In this document: positions 63,503-64,000 of the stretch, piece by piece
Numbering within the stretch: the stretch's first letter is position 1
How the letters are laid out: each line of letters opens with the position of its first letter
Assembly: GCF_002080045.1 (NCBI RefSeq)
Contig: NZ_MUIN01000010.1
Span: 186,001 to 250,000 of the forward strand
From: Pseudomonas sp. Bc-h
GTDB taxonomy: Bacteria; Pseudomonadota; Gammaproteobacteria; Pseudomonadales; Pseudomonadaceae
Direction of reading: 5' to 3'
DNA length: 64,000 nucleotides
Notes under the pieces: generated by a model
The model's database searches: none
What the model saw: only the letters and a program-made list of their open reading frames with translations
What the model was told of the DNA's origin: nothing
Made by a program: the position numbers and the translations under genes

Positions 63503-64000
63503 GTCCGGCCCGACTTCGTCGGGTTCCCTCGACTCCGGCATTGCTCCGGGGGCACGCCGCCGACCGGCCATCCATGGCCGAACGGCGGCTAGCACGACAT
63601 CCATGTCGCGCTGCCCCCTACGCAATGCCTACGCTCGGCCTGCCAAAGTCGCAATTGGTGTCGATCTCACTATCTCGGCACGATCGTTCCCACGCTCCGC
63701 GTGGTAACGCAGCGCATGACGCTGCGCGTCATTTGGACGCAGAGCGTCCGGGACGGCATTCCACGCGGAGCGTGGGAACGATCAATGATGATGCCGTTGA
63801 TCCTGATCCTGATCCTGATCTTCGTACGCGATAGTTCAGACGACACAAATCGCGACTTGGGTGCAGGCCGAACGCAGGTGACGTGGAGTGGGCCGAGCGG
63901 CATGGATGCCGCGAGAGCCGCCCCCCGCCATGGATGGCGGATGGCGGCGGGCCCACGGAGCGGCGCCGGAGTGAGGGAGCCCGAGGAACGAGGGCCCAAC
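63503..64000. repeat. Large imperfect inverted repeat, nested
   Basis: The left arm, about 63503-63664, and the right arm, about 63840-64000, are imperfect reverse complements. For example CCATCCATGG, CGGCGGC and GTCGCAATTGGTGTCG occur left, with their counterparts right. The gap holds a 102-bp palindromic element and a tgatcc hexamer repeat (63798-63820). The right arm continues to the window edge. Open frames in it, including one resembling the spurious DUF1534 type, are taken as repeat sequence and not genes. Confidence 0.7.
63682..63783. repeat. GTTCCCACGC palindromic element
   Basis: Perfect 23-bp ends GATCGTTCCCACGCTCCG... (63682-63704) and their complement (63761-63783) enclose 56 bp. 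This is the common fluorescent-pseudomonad intergenic element; it carries no gene. Confidence 0.8.

Noticed and set aside
63371..63625. 84-codon open frame past nuoN
   Set aside because: It starts inside the repeat arm and ends in the nuo terminator; arginine-rich repeat translation.

Overview
The window is a Pseudomonas chromosome segment. From about 17.7 kb to the right end, gene order is the conserved pseudomonad core block: yccA-like, tusDCBE, ybiB, cysG-serS-crcB-rarA-lolA-ftsK, aat-bpt-infA, clpA-clpS-cspD, icd/idh, nudJ-mnmA-hflD-purB, roxA-GNAT, aceA, then the complete nuo operon with a fused nuoCD. REP/REPIN palindromes and a GTTCCCACGC-type inverted repeat near the right end point to the P. 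syringae/P. fluorescens side of the genus. This is inferred from motifs and remembered synteny, not from a search.

The first ~17.4 kb is an accessory region ending at an intact tRNA-Ser(UGA) and a second, degenerate tRNA-Ser copy. By eye it is richer in A/T than the core. From left to right it holds: the end of a heavy-metal/copper-type sensor kinase; an XRE regulator with a candidate operator; a metal-response group (DUF411 periplasmic protein, zinc-ribbon protein, CadA-type P-type ATPase with a MerR-type promoter but no visible cadR); two very small genes; a broken carboxymuconolactone-decarboxylase-family gene; a four-gene set (metallophosphoesterase, two unknowns, HAD phosphatase); a second regulator; and a probable anti-phage defence cluster. 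No integrase was recognised.

The defence cluster (10.0-16.5 kb, minus strand) is the most interesting part. A HamB/AbpB-like helicase overlaps by 4 nt a protein with an N-terminal Cap4/DUF4297-like nuclease domain. That protein's C-terminal part resembles HamA (DUF1837), but the expected G-E-x-K active site appears to be lost. This looks like a Hachiman-type system in which the nuclease has been swapped. Upstream is a RloC/PrrC-like ATPase with a CxxC hook motif and a candidate R-x3-E...H anticodon-nuclease triad.

Core genes serve tRNA thiolation (TusBCDE, MnmA), siroheme synthesis, fluoride export, lipoprotein sorting, chromosome segregation, N-degron tagging and ClpAPS proteolysis, the TCA cycle and glyoxylate shunt, purine synthesis and respiratory complex I. 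Regulatory signals seen include a 21-bp Fur-box-like palindrome upstream of nuoA and two TGTAGT...ACTACA palindromes upstream of aceA. The last ~500 bp are a nested inverted-repeat structure with no credible gene.
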